A stretch of DNA of 64,000 bases from Actinomadura atramentaria DSM 43919 (lineage in GTDB: Bacteria; Actinomycetota; Actinomycetes; Streptosporangiales; Streptosporangiaceae): assembly GCF_000381885.1 (NCBI RefSeq), contig NZ_KB907211.1, forward strand, positions 434,001-498,000. The letters run 5' to 3'. Below, in pieces: positions 24,408-31,455 of the stretch. Both the position numbers and the translations under genes were made by a program. How positions within the stretch are numbered: the stretch's first letter is position 1; every line of letters starts with the position of its first letter. Under the pieces are notes generated by a model that was given only the letters and a program-made list of their open reading frames with translations, searched no databases and was not told the DNA's origin.

Positions 24408-25709
24408 ATGCGCAAGCGGATCGCTGTCCTGTGCGTGCTCGCCGCGACGCTGGCGATCAGCCTGTTCGGCGTCCCGCTGGCGGCGGGCGTCGCCCGCTAC
24501 TACCTGGTGGGGGAGCGCGGCGAGCTGGAGCGCGTCGCGGCCGAGACGACCGTCGCGGTCTCGTCCGACCTCGGGCGCGGCTGGGTGCGCGGCGCGGGCT
24601 TCGAGCGGCTGCCCGAGCCGGAGGGCGGCGCGTCCGTCGCCCTGTACGCCGGGACGGGCGCGCGCATCAGCGGGACGGGACCGGACTCCGCCGACGCCGC
24701 CGTGCTCGCCGCGATGCGGACCCGGACGACGCACACCGCGACGGGCGACCCGCTGGTCGTGGCGGTCCCGGTGGTCCGCAAGGGCCGCGTCCTCGGCGTC
24801 GTCCGCGCGGCCCGCCCGTCCGGCGCGGTCTACCTGCGGATCGCCGGGACGTGGCTGGCGATGCTCGGCATCGCGGTCCTCGCGGTCGGCCTGACCTGGC
24901 TGGCCGCGCGCCGCCAGGCCCGGCGGCTGGCGCTGCCGATCGAGCGGCTGGCCACGACCGCCGAGCTGCTGGGCGAGGGCGACTTCACCGTCCGGACGCG
25001 GCCGAGCGGCATCCCCGAGATCGACTCGGCGGCGGGCTGCCTGGACGCGACCGCGCGGCGGATCGGCGCGCTGCTGGCCCGCGAGCGCGCGTTCTCCGCC
25101 GAGGCGTCGCACCAGCTCCGCACGCCGCTGACGGGCCTGCGCCTCGGCTTGGAGGCGGCGCTGCAGGACCCGCCGGACGAGCGGGAGGAGGCGATCCGCG
25201 CGGCCATCGCGTCGGCCGACCGGCTGGAGCGCACGATCGCCGACCTGCTCGCGCTGGCCCGCGACACGCCGCGCGTCCGCGACCGCCTCGACGCCGGGAC
25301 GCTGCTGGCCGAGACCGCCGAGGCGTGGTGCGACCCGCTCGCGGAGCGGGACCGGACGCTGCGCACGGAGACGGTCGGCACGCCCCCGGTCGGCGCGGGG
25401 TCGGCGGCGGCGGTCCGGCAAATCCTCGCGGTCCTTGTGGACAACGCCTCGCAGCACGGCTCGGGCGCGGTGACGCTGCGGGCGCGCGACGCCAGCGGCG
25501 TCCTCGCGATCGACGTCGTGGACGAGGGCGACACCGGCACCCTGGACACCGTCGAGCTGTTCCGGCGCGAGCGCACCCCGGACGGCCACGGCATCGGCCT
25601 GCCGATGGCGCGCGGCCTGGCCGAGGCCGAGGGCGGGCGGCTGACCCGCACCGGGCACGCGCCGACGACGTTCACCCTGCTCCTGCCCGCCGCCGATGAA
25701 CCGGAATGA
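24408..25709 (+). CDS. Sensor histidine kinase
   Basis: This 433-residue kinase has membrane segments at about 5-27 and 146-166 around an extracytoplasmic sensor of about 115 residues, then a HAMP-like linker. The H-box is AEASHQLRTPLTGL (phosphorylated His235), followed by N-box VLVDNASQHG, G1 DEGDTG and G2 GHGIGLPMARG. It phosphorylates the response regulator encoded just upstream. The signal is unknown; the small sensor has no recognisable domain. Confidence 0.93.
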   Translation: MRKRIAVLCVLAATLAISLFGVPLAAGVARYYLVGERGELERVAAETTVAVSSDLGRGWVRGAGFERLPEPEGGASVALYAGTGARISGTGPDSADAAVLAAMRTRTTHTATGDPLVVAVPVVRKGRVLGVVRAARPSGAVYLRIAGTWLAMLGIAVLAVGLTWLAARRQARRLALPIERLATTAELLGEGDFTVRTRPSGIPEIDSAAGCLDATARRIGALLARERAFSAEASHQLRTPLTGLRLGLEAALQDPPDEREEAIRAAIASADRLERTIADLLALARDTPRVRDRLDAGTLLAETAEAWCDPLAERDRTLRTETVGTPPVGAGSAAAVRQILAVLVDNASQHGSGAVTLRARDASGVLAIDVVDEGDTGTLDTVELFRRERTPDGHGIGLPMARGLAEAEGGRLTRTGHAPTTFTLLLPAADEPE

Positions 25710-25777
25710 TCGCTGCAATCGGTTATATATCGGCTCGTGATCGGCGGCGAAGTGCGCCGGTTGTCCGAGATTAGAGG

Positions 25778-25798
25778 TCGGTAAGAACGGCTTACCGA
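25778..25798. other. Inverted repeat between the kinase and glycosyltransferase genes
   Basis: TCGGTAAG (25778-25785), AACGG and CTTACCGA (25791-25798) form a perfect 8-bp stem. It lies in a 291-base gap that is relatively A/T-rich (GGTTATATATCGG near 25720-25732, a possible -10 region). It could end the kinase transcript or bind a regulator of the glycosyltransferase gene. I see no gene in the gap. Confidence 0.45.
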
Positions 25799-26000
25799 GC
25801 CCGAATGCGCGGCTCGGTATCTTCTGCTCGTCCGGCGCGCCGAACAACGGGGAACGCGCGCCCGATGACGCCTCATGCCGACTCCGCCCAACCCCCACCA
25901 GGCCCGCGGGCACCCGCCCCGCGGCCCCTCCGCCCGAGCGCGCACCAGCGCGGAGACCGCCCGGCGTCCTTCCCCTCTCATGTGTTCGCGGAGGAGCGTC

Positions 26001-27404
26001 GTGGCGGTCGAGTCCGGCAGCGGGGAACCCGTGCCCAGGAAAAAGGCGAGTCGGAAAAGGAGACTGCGGCGGCGGGCGCGGAACACCGCCGCCCGGATCG
26101 CGCTCGCGGTGCTGGGCGCGCTCGTCCCGGCCGTCCTCGCGCCGACGCGCTTCCTGGACGGGCTGCGCGCGCGCCGCGCCGACCCGCCCTCGGCCCGCCG
26201 GGTCGTCGTCCTCGTCCAGCACGCGCAGGGCACCGGCGGGACGGTCCGGACGGTCCTCACCTACGCCGCCTACCTCGCCCGCCACCACGACGTGGAGGTC
26301 GTCGGCCTGGTCCGCGAGAGCGCCCGCCCGTTCTTCCCGTTCCCGCCGGGCGTGCGGGTGACGTGGCTGGACGACCGGGTCGAGCCGCCGCGCGGCGCGC
26401 GCGGGCTCGTCCGGGCGGTGCTGGCCCGGGTGCCGAGCGCCCTGGTCCCGGTCGGCGAGCCGTCGCGGGGGCGCTGCTCGCTGTGGACCGACGCGCTGCT
26501 CGTCCGCCGCCTGCGGTCGCTGCGCGGCTGCGTGGTGATCGGCACCCGGCCCAGCCTCAACCTGGCCGCCGCGCGGTTCGCGGGCGCGGACGTGATCACG
26601 GTCGGCCAGGAGCACATGAACCTCGCGGCGCACCGGCCGGGCGTCCGCGCCGAGATCCTGCGCCGCTACCCCCGGCTCGACGCGCTGGTCACGCTGACCC
26701 GCGCCGATCTGGAGAGCTTCCGCCGCGAGGTGCCCGGCCTGGCCCGGCCGCACCGCATCCCGAACGCCGTGCCCGCCCTCGGCGGCGGGCGGGCCGACCC
26801 GGCGGCCCGCGTGGTGCTGGCCGCCGGGCGGCTCGTCCCGCAGAAGGGCTTCGACCTGCTGCTCGCCGCGTGGGAGCGGGTCGAGGCCGCGCATCCGGAC
26901 TGGGAGCTGCGGATCTTCGGGGCCGGACGGCTCCAGCGCAGCCTCACCAAGAAGGTCGCGGCGCACGGACTGACCCGCGCCCGCCTCATGGGCCGCACCG
27001 ACGCCATCGGCGAGGAGATGGGGAAGGCGTCGGTGTACGCGCTCAGCTCCCGGTTCGAGGGGCTGCCGATGGTGCTCATCGAGGCGATGAGCAAGGGCAT
27101 GGCCGTCGTCGCGTTCGACTGCCCGACCGGCCCGGCCGAGGTCGTCGCCGACGGGGCGGACGGGCTGCTCGTCCCGGCCGAGGACGTCGCCGCGCTCGCC
27201 CGCGCCCTGGACCGCGCGATGACCGACGAGGACCTGCGCAGGCGACTCGGGGAGCGGGCTGTGGAAACCGCCCGCCGCTACGACCTGGACGCGGTCGGCG
27301 CGCGGTGGGACGAGCTGCTGGACGAACTCGTCCGCGCCCGCCGCACGGGCGGTCGCACGGGCAGTCGCACGGGCGGTCGCCCGGGCGGTCATTCAGGGGA
27401 GTAG
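26001..27404 (+). CDS. GT4-family glycosyltransferase
   Basis: The protein of about 467 residues has a basic start (RKKASRKRRLRRRAR) and a hydrophobic segment that may anchor it to the membrane. A GT-B glycosyltransferase follows: RRVVVLVQHAQGTGGTVRTV in the acceptor lobe and SRFEGLPMVLIEAMSKG (the E-x7-E donor motif) in the C-lobe. GTG 26001 has GGAGG 6 nt upstream; in-frame codons further upstream lack one. The last 16 residues are Gly/Arg/Thr repeats coded by a 12-bp tandem array. Acceptor unknown; its gene tail overlaps that of a GT-C-like membrane protein by 16 bp. Confidence 0.88.
   Translation: MAVESGSGEPVPRKKASRKRRLRRRARNTAARIALAVLGALVPAVLAPTRFLDGLRARRADPPSARRVVVLVQHAQGTGGTVRTVLTYAAYLARHHDVEVVGLVRESARPFFPFPPGVRVTWLDDRVEPPRGARGLVRAVLARVPSALVPVGEPSRGRCSLWTDALLVRRLRSLRGCVVIGTRPSLNLAAARFAGADVITVGQEHMNLAAHRPGVRAEILRRYPRLDALVTLTRADLESFRREVPGLARPHRIPNAVPALGGGRADPAARVVLAAGRLVPQKGFDLLLAAWERVEAAHPDWELRIFGAGRLQRSLTKKVAAHGLTRARLMGRTDAIGEEMGKASVYALSSRFEGLPMVLIEAMSKGMAVVAFDCPTGPAEVVADGADGLLVPAEDVAALARALDRAMTDEDLRRRLGERAVETARRYDLDAVGARWDELLDELVRARRTGGRTGSRTGGRPGGHSGE
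27342..27389. repeat. 12-bp tandem array at the 3' end of the glycosyltransferase gene
   Basis: Four units of CGCACGGGCGGT (one with AGT, one with CGCCCGGGC) code for RTGG/RTGS-like repeats. The 9-bp core CGCACGGGC is the same as in the array at 5658-5693. Confidence 0.8.
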
Positions 27405-28894
27405 ACCGCCCACCGGCGGCCCAGCCCCGGCAGCCGGTGCCGCTTCCACGTCGGCGCGAACGCGGGAGGCCGCGTGCTGCGCGACAGCACGCCCGTCCGC
27501 ATCCGGCCCGCCGCCGCGACCAGCTCCGCCGTCGTCATCGACGCGTTGTTCCCGCCCGTCTGCCCGGTGCGGCACCCCGCGTAGAACGCGACCGGGACGG
27601 CGGCGGGCCCCGCGAGCAGGCACGGCGCGCGGAACCCGAGGCCGCGCAGCTCGGCCGCCGTCCGCGCGTACCGCATCCGCCCGGTCGTGTACCGCTCGCC
27701 CATCTTGACGAGCACGAGCTGCTGCGACACCAGGTGCGCCGCGAGCACCGCGCCGACCGCGACGAGCACCGGCGCGCGCCACCGCCCCGCCCGCGCGGGC
27801 AGCGCGACGAAGAACTCCGCGACGGGCACCGCCAGCAGCGCGTACGCGGGCAGCAGGAAGCGCGGCGCGGCGTAGTCGACCAGCAGCAGGTACGACGCGG
27901 CGACGACGATCCCGCACGCGGCGGCGACCGCCGTGTTCCGCCGCGCCCGCAGCGCGAGCGCGACGCCGCCGACGACCAGCGCCGGGACCGCGAACCACCA
28001 CACCGTCAGCCCGTGGTCGCGCCACCCCGCGACGCACGGGCGGCAGAGCTGCGGCCCGTTCAGCGCGTGCAGCTCGTACAGCAGCCCGCGCGGATGCCAG
28101 CCGAGCCCGCCCTCGGTCTCGCTCGCCCGGTGCAGCCGCTCCAGCGGCCCGCCGAACCGGGTGAACGCCTCGGCGATCCACTGGACGAGCCCGAGCGCGA
28201 GGCCCCCGGCGAGCACGGCGAGCGGCGCGAGGCGGCGCAGCGGCCGGACGGCGAGCGCGGCGGCGGCCAGCGGCAGCGCCGTCCAGAACGCGTCGTGCGG
28301 CCGCATCAGCGTCATCGCCGCCGCCCACGCGCCGACGCCGACGAGCGGACCCCAGTGCCGGGAGTCCGCGCAGCGCAGGAACCAGCCGACCGTCGCGACG
28401 GCCGCGACCGCCACCCAGAAGTTCGGCATCGCCGACGAGCCGTAGAACCCCGTCACCCACAGCCCCGCGAAGACCAGCGCGGCGAGCGGCGCGACGGCGG
28501 CCCGCGAGCCCAGCCGCAGCCACGGCCAGAAGGCCGCCCCGATCGCGACGCCCGACAGCACGGCCAGGTAGGCGCGCAGCGCGGTCACCGAACCCGTCAG
28601 CCAGGTGACCGGCGCGACCAGGTAGGTGATGCCGCGCGCGCGGGGCGCGCTGAAGTACCCGGCGGGAATCCGGGGGCTGACCTGGCTGATGTAGAGGGCC
28701 TCGTCCCAGGCGACGCCGCCGCGCCACACCAGCACGGCGAACTGGACGGCGACGTACGCCGCCGCGACCCCGAGCAGCCAGCCCGCCGCGCGCCGCCGCG
28801 CCCGCCCCGCCCCCGCGCCCGGCCCGCGCGGCGCGCGGAACCGCTCCGCGCCCGCCGGAACCCCGCCCGCGCGCACCTGGTCCGCTGAGTGCAT
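27389..28894 (-). CDS. GT-C-like polytopic membrane protein (mannosyltransferase-type)
   Basis: This 501-residue protein has about 10-12 membrane segments. The first extracytoplasmic loop carries WDEALYISQVSPRIP, matching the acidic WDE/DE loop of ArnT/PMT-like GT-C glycosyltransferases that use polyprenyl-phosphate sugars. A soluble C-terminal part of about 90 residues follows. ATG 28894 has GGGGAAGC before it; an upstream ATG at 28933 is less likely. Its 3' end overlaps the convergent GT4 gene, so both may serve cell-envelope glycan assembly. Confidence 0.78.
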   Translation of the reverse strand: MHSADQVRAGGVPAGAERFRAPRGPGAGAGRARRRAAGWLLGVAAAYVAVQFAVLVWRGGVAWDEALYISQVSPRIPAGYFSAPRARGITYLVAPVTWLTGSVTALRAYLAVLSGVAIGAAFWPWLRLGSRAAVAPLAALVFAGLWVTGFYGSSAMPNFWVAVAAVATVGWFLRCADSRHWGPLVGVGAWAAAMTLMRPHDAFWTALPLAAAALAVRPLRRLAPLAVLAGGLALGLVQWIAEAFTRFGGPLERLHRASETEGGLGWHPRGLLYELHALNGPQLCRPCVAGWRDHGLTVWWFAVPALVVGGVALALRARRNTAVAAACGIVVAASYLLLVDYAAPRFLLPAYALLAVPVAEFFVALPARAGRWRAPVLVAVGAVLAAHLVSQQLVLVKMGERYTTGRMRYARTAAELRGLGFRAPCLLAGPAAVPVAFYAGCRTGQTGGNNASMTTAELVAAAGRMRTGVLSRSTRPPAFAPTWKRHRLPGLGRRWAVYSPE

Positions 28895-28906
28895 GCTTCC
28901 CCACAA

Positions 28907-28953
28907 CCCCCGAGACAGATCGGCTGCGGCCATACCCGACAGGGCCTCGGGGG
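28907..28953. other. Long-spaced inverted repeat between MerR and GT-C genes
   Basis: CCCCCGAG (28907-28914) and CTCGGGGG (28946-28953) are perfect complements 31 bases apart. On the minus strand the element lies 50 bases past the MerR stop and just before the GT-C start, so it could be a terminator or a leader structure. Confidence 0.35.
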
Positions 28954-29002
28954 ACACGGACCAGCGCGAACACACCACCGTTTCTTGGCCCGCAGGAGAC
29001 GG

Positions 29003-29443
29003 TCAGCCGGAGTCGGGCAGGAAGTCGTCGCCGAGGGGCTCGCCGCGCAGCGCCGCGTCCACGCGGTGGCGGACGTGCGCGCCGGTCATCGGGCACTCCA
29101 GCGGACGCGCCGTGCGGCAGTCGAGCATGTGGTCCAGGACGGCGGCGGCGCGCGACAGCCGCCGGATCTTCGCGCGCATCGCGTCGCGCTGCCCGGCGAT
29201 CAGCGCGCGCCGCTCGTCCAGCGTCGCGCTCTCCACGACGGCGGCGGTCCCGGCGAGCGGGACCAGCCCGTCCTCGTGCCAGAGCTGCACGTACGCGAGG
29301 CGTTCCAGCGCCGCGCGGTCGTAGTACCGCACCCGGCCGCGCCGCTCGGTGGACGGGACGAGCCCGATCTCCTCGTAGTACCGCAGCGCCGCGACCGACA
29401 GCCCGAACGCCGCCGCGACCCGGCTGATCGAGTACGCCTCCAT
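29003..29443 (-). CDS. MerR-family transcriptional regulator
   Basis: The 146-residue protein has the MerR winged helix (YSISRVAAAFGLSVAALRYYEEIGL, 4-28, then RRGRVRYYD) and a helical coiled-coil dimerisation region (LIAGQRDAMRAKIRRLSRAAAVLDHML). The short C-terminal tail has Cys in DCRTARPLECPMTG, a possible sensor site. ATG 29443 follows GGAGGAGG. It is divergent from an MFS gene, and the 83 bases between hold a perfect 9-bp dyad, the expected MerR-type operator. Confidence 0.9.
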   Translation of the reverse strand: MEAYSISRVAAAFGLSVAALRYYEEIGLVPSTERRGRVRYYDRAALERLAYVQLWHEDGLVPLAGTAAVVESATLDERRALIAGQRDAMRAKIRRLSRAAAVLDHMLDCRTARPLECPMTGAHVRHRVDAALRGEPLGDDFLPDSG

Positions 29444-29464
29444 CGGCCCCCCTCCTCCGGACTT

Positions 29465-29486
29465 GCGCTCAAGTCCGCTTGAGCGC
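29465..29486. promoter_or_regulatory. Perfect 9-bp inverted repeat, probable MerR operator
   Basis: GCGCTCAAG (29465-29473), TCCG and CTTGAGCGC (29478-29486). It lies in the shared region of the divergent MerR and MFS genes and has MerR-like dyad size and spacing. Confidence 0.7.
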
Positions 29487-29492
29487 CGAAGC

Positions 29493-29511
29493 TTAGGCAA
29501 GCCTAACTTCC
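29493..29511. promoter_or_regulatory. Iron-box-like site (DtxR/IdeR/DmdR consensus)
   Basis: TTAGGCAAGCCTAACTTCC matches 15 of 19 positions of the DtxR/IdeR consensus TWAGGTWAGSCTWACCTWA and contains the perfect palindrome TTAGGC-AA-GCCTAA. It lies 16-34 bases before the MFS start, where a bound repressor would block transcription. Iron control of this transporter is inferred. Confidence 0.55.
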
Positions 29512-29526
29512 GTCGAGGGGACTCCG

Positions 29527-30711
29527 ATGCCCGCACCCGCCGCGCCCGCGCTCCGCGACCCCCGCCCGCTCGGCCGGGCGGGCGCCGCGCTCGTCGTCGG
29601 CTTCGTCCTGCTGAGCCTCAACACCCGCGTCGCGTTCGGCCAGATCGGGCCGCTCGCGCCGGTCACCGACCTGCCCGGCACGGCCGTCACCGTGCTCGGC
29701 CTGCTGCCGCCGCTGGTCATGGGGCTGTGCGCCCCGGCCGCGCCCGCTGTGCGCCGCCGCCTCGGCGAGGAGCGCGGCCTGTTCTGGGCCGGGATCGTGC
29801 TGCTCGCCGGGACGCTGCTGCGGCCCCTCGGGCTGCCCGGCCTGCTCGCCGGGACGGCCGTCGTCGCCGCCGCGACCGCCGTCGTCAACGTGCTCGTGCC
29901 CGTCCTGGTGCAGCGGCGGTTCCCCGCCCGGCGCGTCGGCGCGATGATGGGCGTCTACGCGATGTGCATGGGCGCGGGGTCGGCGCTGGTCGCCGCCGCC
30001 GTCGTGCCCGTCGCCCGCGCGACCGGCGGAAGCTGGCACGCCGCCGTCGCGCTCGCGATCGTCCCGGCCGCGCTCGCCGCCGCCGGAATGGCCCCGCAAC
30101 TGCGGCACGCGCACGTCCCGCCGCCGCGCGCCGCCCGGACGGCCGACCGCCCGCACGTCGCCCGGACCTGGCTCGCGTGGAGCCTGCTGTGCTTCTTCGG
30201 CGTCCAGACGCTGCTCTTCTACACGACGCTCGCGTGGCTCCCGACGATCCTGGTGGACGCGGGCGTCGGCAGCGGGACGGCCGGGTCCATGCAGGCGCTG
30301 TTCATCGTCGGCGTCGCGGTCGGCGGGTTCGCCGCGCCCGTCCTGGCCGCCGCCCGCGCCGACCAGCGGCCCGTCCTCGTCGCGTCCCTCGCGGTCTGCG
30401 CCGCCGGGTACGCCGGGCTGCTCGCCGCCCCGGCCGCCGCGCCCGCGCTGTGGGCGCTCGTCCTCGGCGCGGGCCTCGGCGCGGGGCAGTCGCTGCCCGG
30501 CGTCCTGTACGCGCGGCGCGCGGCCGACCACGACCACGTCGCCGCGCTGTCCACGATGGCGCAGACCGGCGGCTACCTGCTGGCCGCCGCCGGTCCCGCC
30601 GCCGTCGCCGGCCTCCACGCCGCCACCGGCTCGTGGACGCTCCCGCTCGCCGCGATGCTCGCCCTGCTCGCCGCCAACGTCCCGCTCAGCTCCCGCGCGG
30701 GCCACGGTTAG
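29527..30711 (+). CDS. MFS transporter, CynX/NimT-like
   Basis: The 394-residue protein has about 12 membrane segments. The opening FVLLSLNTRVAFGQIGPL is characteristic of the CynX/NimT group, and ALSTMAQTGGYLLAA is conserved in its C-half. Members move cyanate, nitroimidazoles or unknown small organics. The start follows GAGGGGAC. An upstream iron-box-like site and a MerR operator suggest dual control and perhaps a metal- or siderophore-related substrate instead of cyanate. No siderophore synthesis gene is present in the window. Confidence 0.88.
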   Translation: MPAPAAPALRDPRPLGRAGAALVVGFVLLSLNTRVAFGQIGPLAPVTDLPGTAVTVLGLLPPLVMGLCAPAAPAVRRRLGEERGLFWAGIVLLAGTLLRPLGLPGLLAGTAVVAAATAVVNVLVPVLVQRRFPARRVGAMMGVYAMCMGAGSALVAAAVVPVARATGGSWHAAVALAIVPAALAAAGMAPQLRHAHVPPPRAARTADRPHVARTWLAWSLLCFFGVQTLLFYTTLAWLPTILVDAGVGSGTAGSMQALFIVGVAVGGFAAPVLAAARADQRPVLVASLAVCAAGYAGLLAAPAAAPALWALVLGAGLGAGQSLPGVLYARRAADHDHVAALSTMAQTGGYLLAAAGPAAVAGLHAATGSWTLPLAAMLALLAANVPLSSRAGHG

Positions 30712-30797
30712 CCGGTGTTTCCAAGCCCCGGCCCACGGCCCTCGCCTGGCGGCTCGGGCCTCACCGGGACTGTGCGAGCGCGGCATCGCTCCGCGAT

Positions 30798-30839
30798 CTG
30801 GGCGGTGAAGCTCGCCTCCGGCGTCGCTTCACCGCCCAG
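30798..30839. terminator. Bidirectional terminator with a perfect 14-bp stem
   Basis: CTGGGCGGTGAAGC (30798-30811) pairs perfectly with GCTTCACCGCCCAG (30826-30839) across a 14-base loop. It lies between the convergent MFS gene (ends 30711) and the small gene ending at 30892. Nothing else was seen in that 180-base gap. Confidence 0.7.
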
Positions 30840-30891
30840 GTAACGCACTCGCGCTGTGGCTGAGGCACTTTGAAACAGGCCCCCGCCCCGA

Positions 30892-31284
30892 TCAGAGGTT
30901 GAGGGTGTTGATCGTGATGTCCCGGCCCGCCGTCATGGACGTGCCGATCGACTGCGCGTTCACGACGTTGGCCTGCTGCGCCTGCACGGGCGCGAGGACG
31001 CCCGCCCGCCGCCCGAGGTCGGTGAGCTCGGCGGCGAACTCCGGGTCGTCGGCCGCCGCCCGCCCGAGCGCGGCGGCGAGCAGCGCGTGCAGCCGCTCGT
31101 CGTCGGGGCTCGCGGCGGCGAGTTCGAGGATCGGCTCGTCCGGACTCCCGCCGAACCGCCCCTTGATCCGCGCGACGAGCGCGCCCACCGCCTGCCGCGC
31201 CCCCTCGCCCAGCGACTCCGCCGCCCGCCCCGCCAACGCCGCCGCCGCGGCCGTCGCGATGGCCACCATCTCCGGATCGCTCAA
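30892..31284 (-). CDS. Small helical protein with C-terminal amyloid-like motif, candidate effector of the adjacent NLR
   Basis: This 130-residue protein has an Ala-rich helical N-terminal part (residues 1-45, amphipathic, then LLAAALGRAAADDPEFAAEL) and a polar beta-prone tail, VVNAQSIGTSMTAGRDITIN (107-126). The tail resembles the N-terminal motif of the divergent NB-ARC protein (VNAVFQAQGDVNVN). That layout, helical domain plus C-terminal motif beside an NLR with an N-terminal motif, is what is known for bacterial amyloid-signalling (BASS) pairs with Bell-type effectors. TTG 31284 follows AGGGGG; the Met at residue 6 is an alternative start. No experimental function is implied. Confidence 0.7.
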   Translation of the reverse strand: MSDPEMVAIATAAAAALAGRAAESLGEGARQAVGALVARIKGRFGGSPDEPILELAAASPDDERLHALLAAALGRAAADDPEFAAELTDLGRRAGVLAPVQAQQANVVNAQSIGTSMTAGRDITINTLNL

Positions 31285-31455
31285 GGATGCCCCCTGGGAT
31301 TACTGGAAGATTCCCGTCCATCCTCGCGCACCGCGGCGTTCGCCGGTAGCGGGAATCGCGACGGCCGCGGTCGGCCGCGCGCTGTCGCGCCAAGCGCACG
31401 CCGGTTTACACTGTCGGATTCACACGGTCAGTGGTGCGGTCGTCAGGAGCGGACG

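Noticed and set aside
22848..27392. A minus-strand open frame of about 1500 codons running from the methyltransferase through the two-component genes
   Set aside because: Only the last 277 codons look like protein of a known family; the rest is an antisense shadow of the response regulator, kinase and glycosyltransferase genes, common in very GC-rich DNA.
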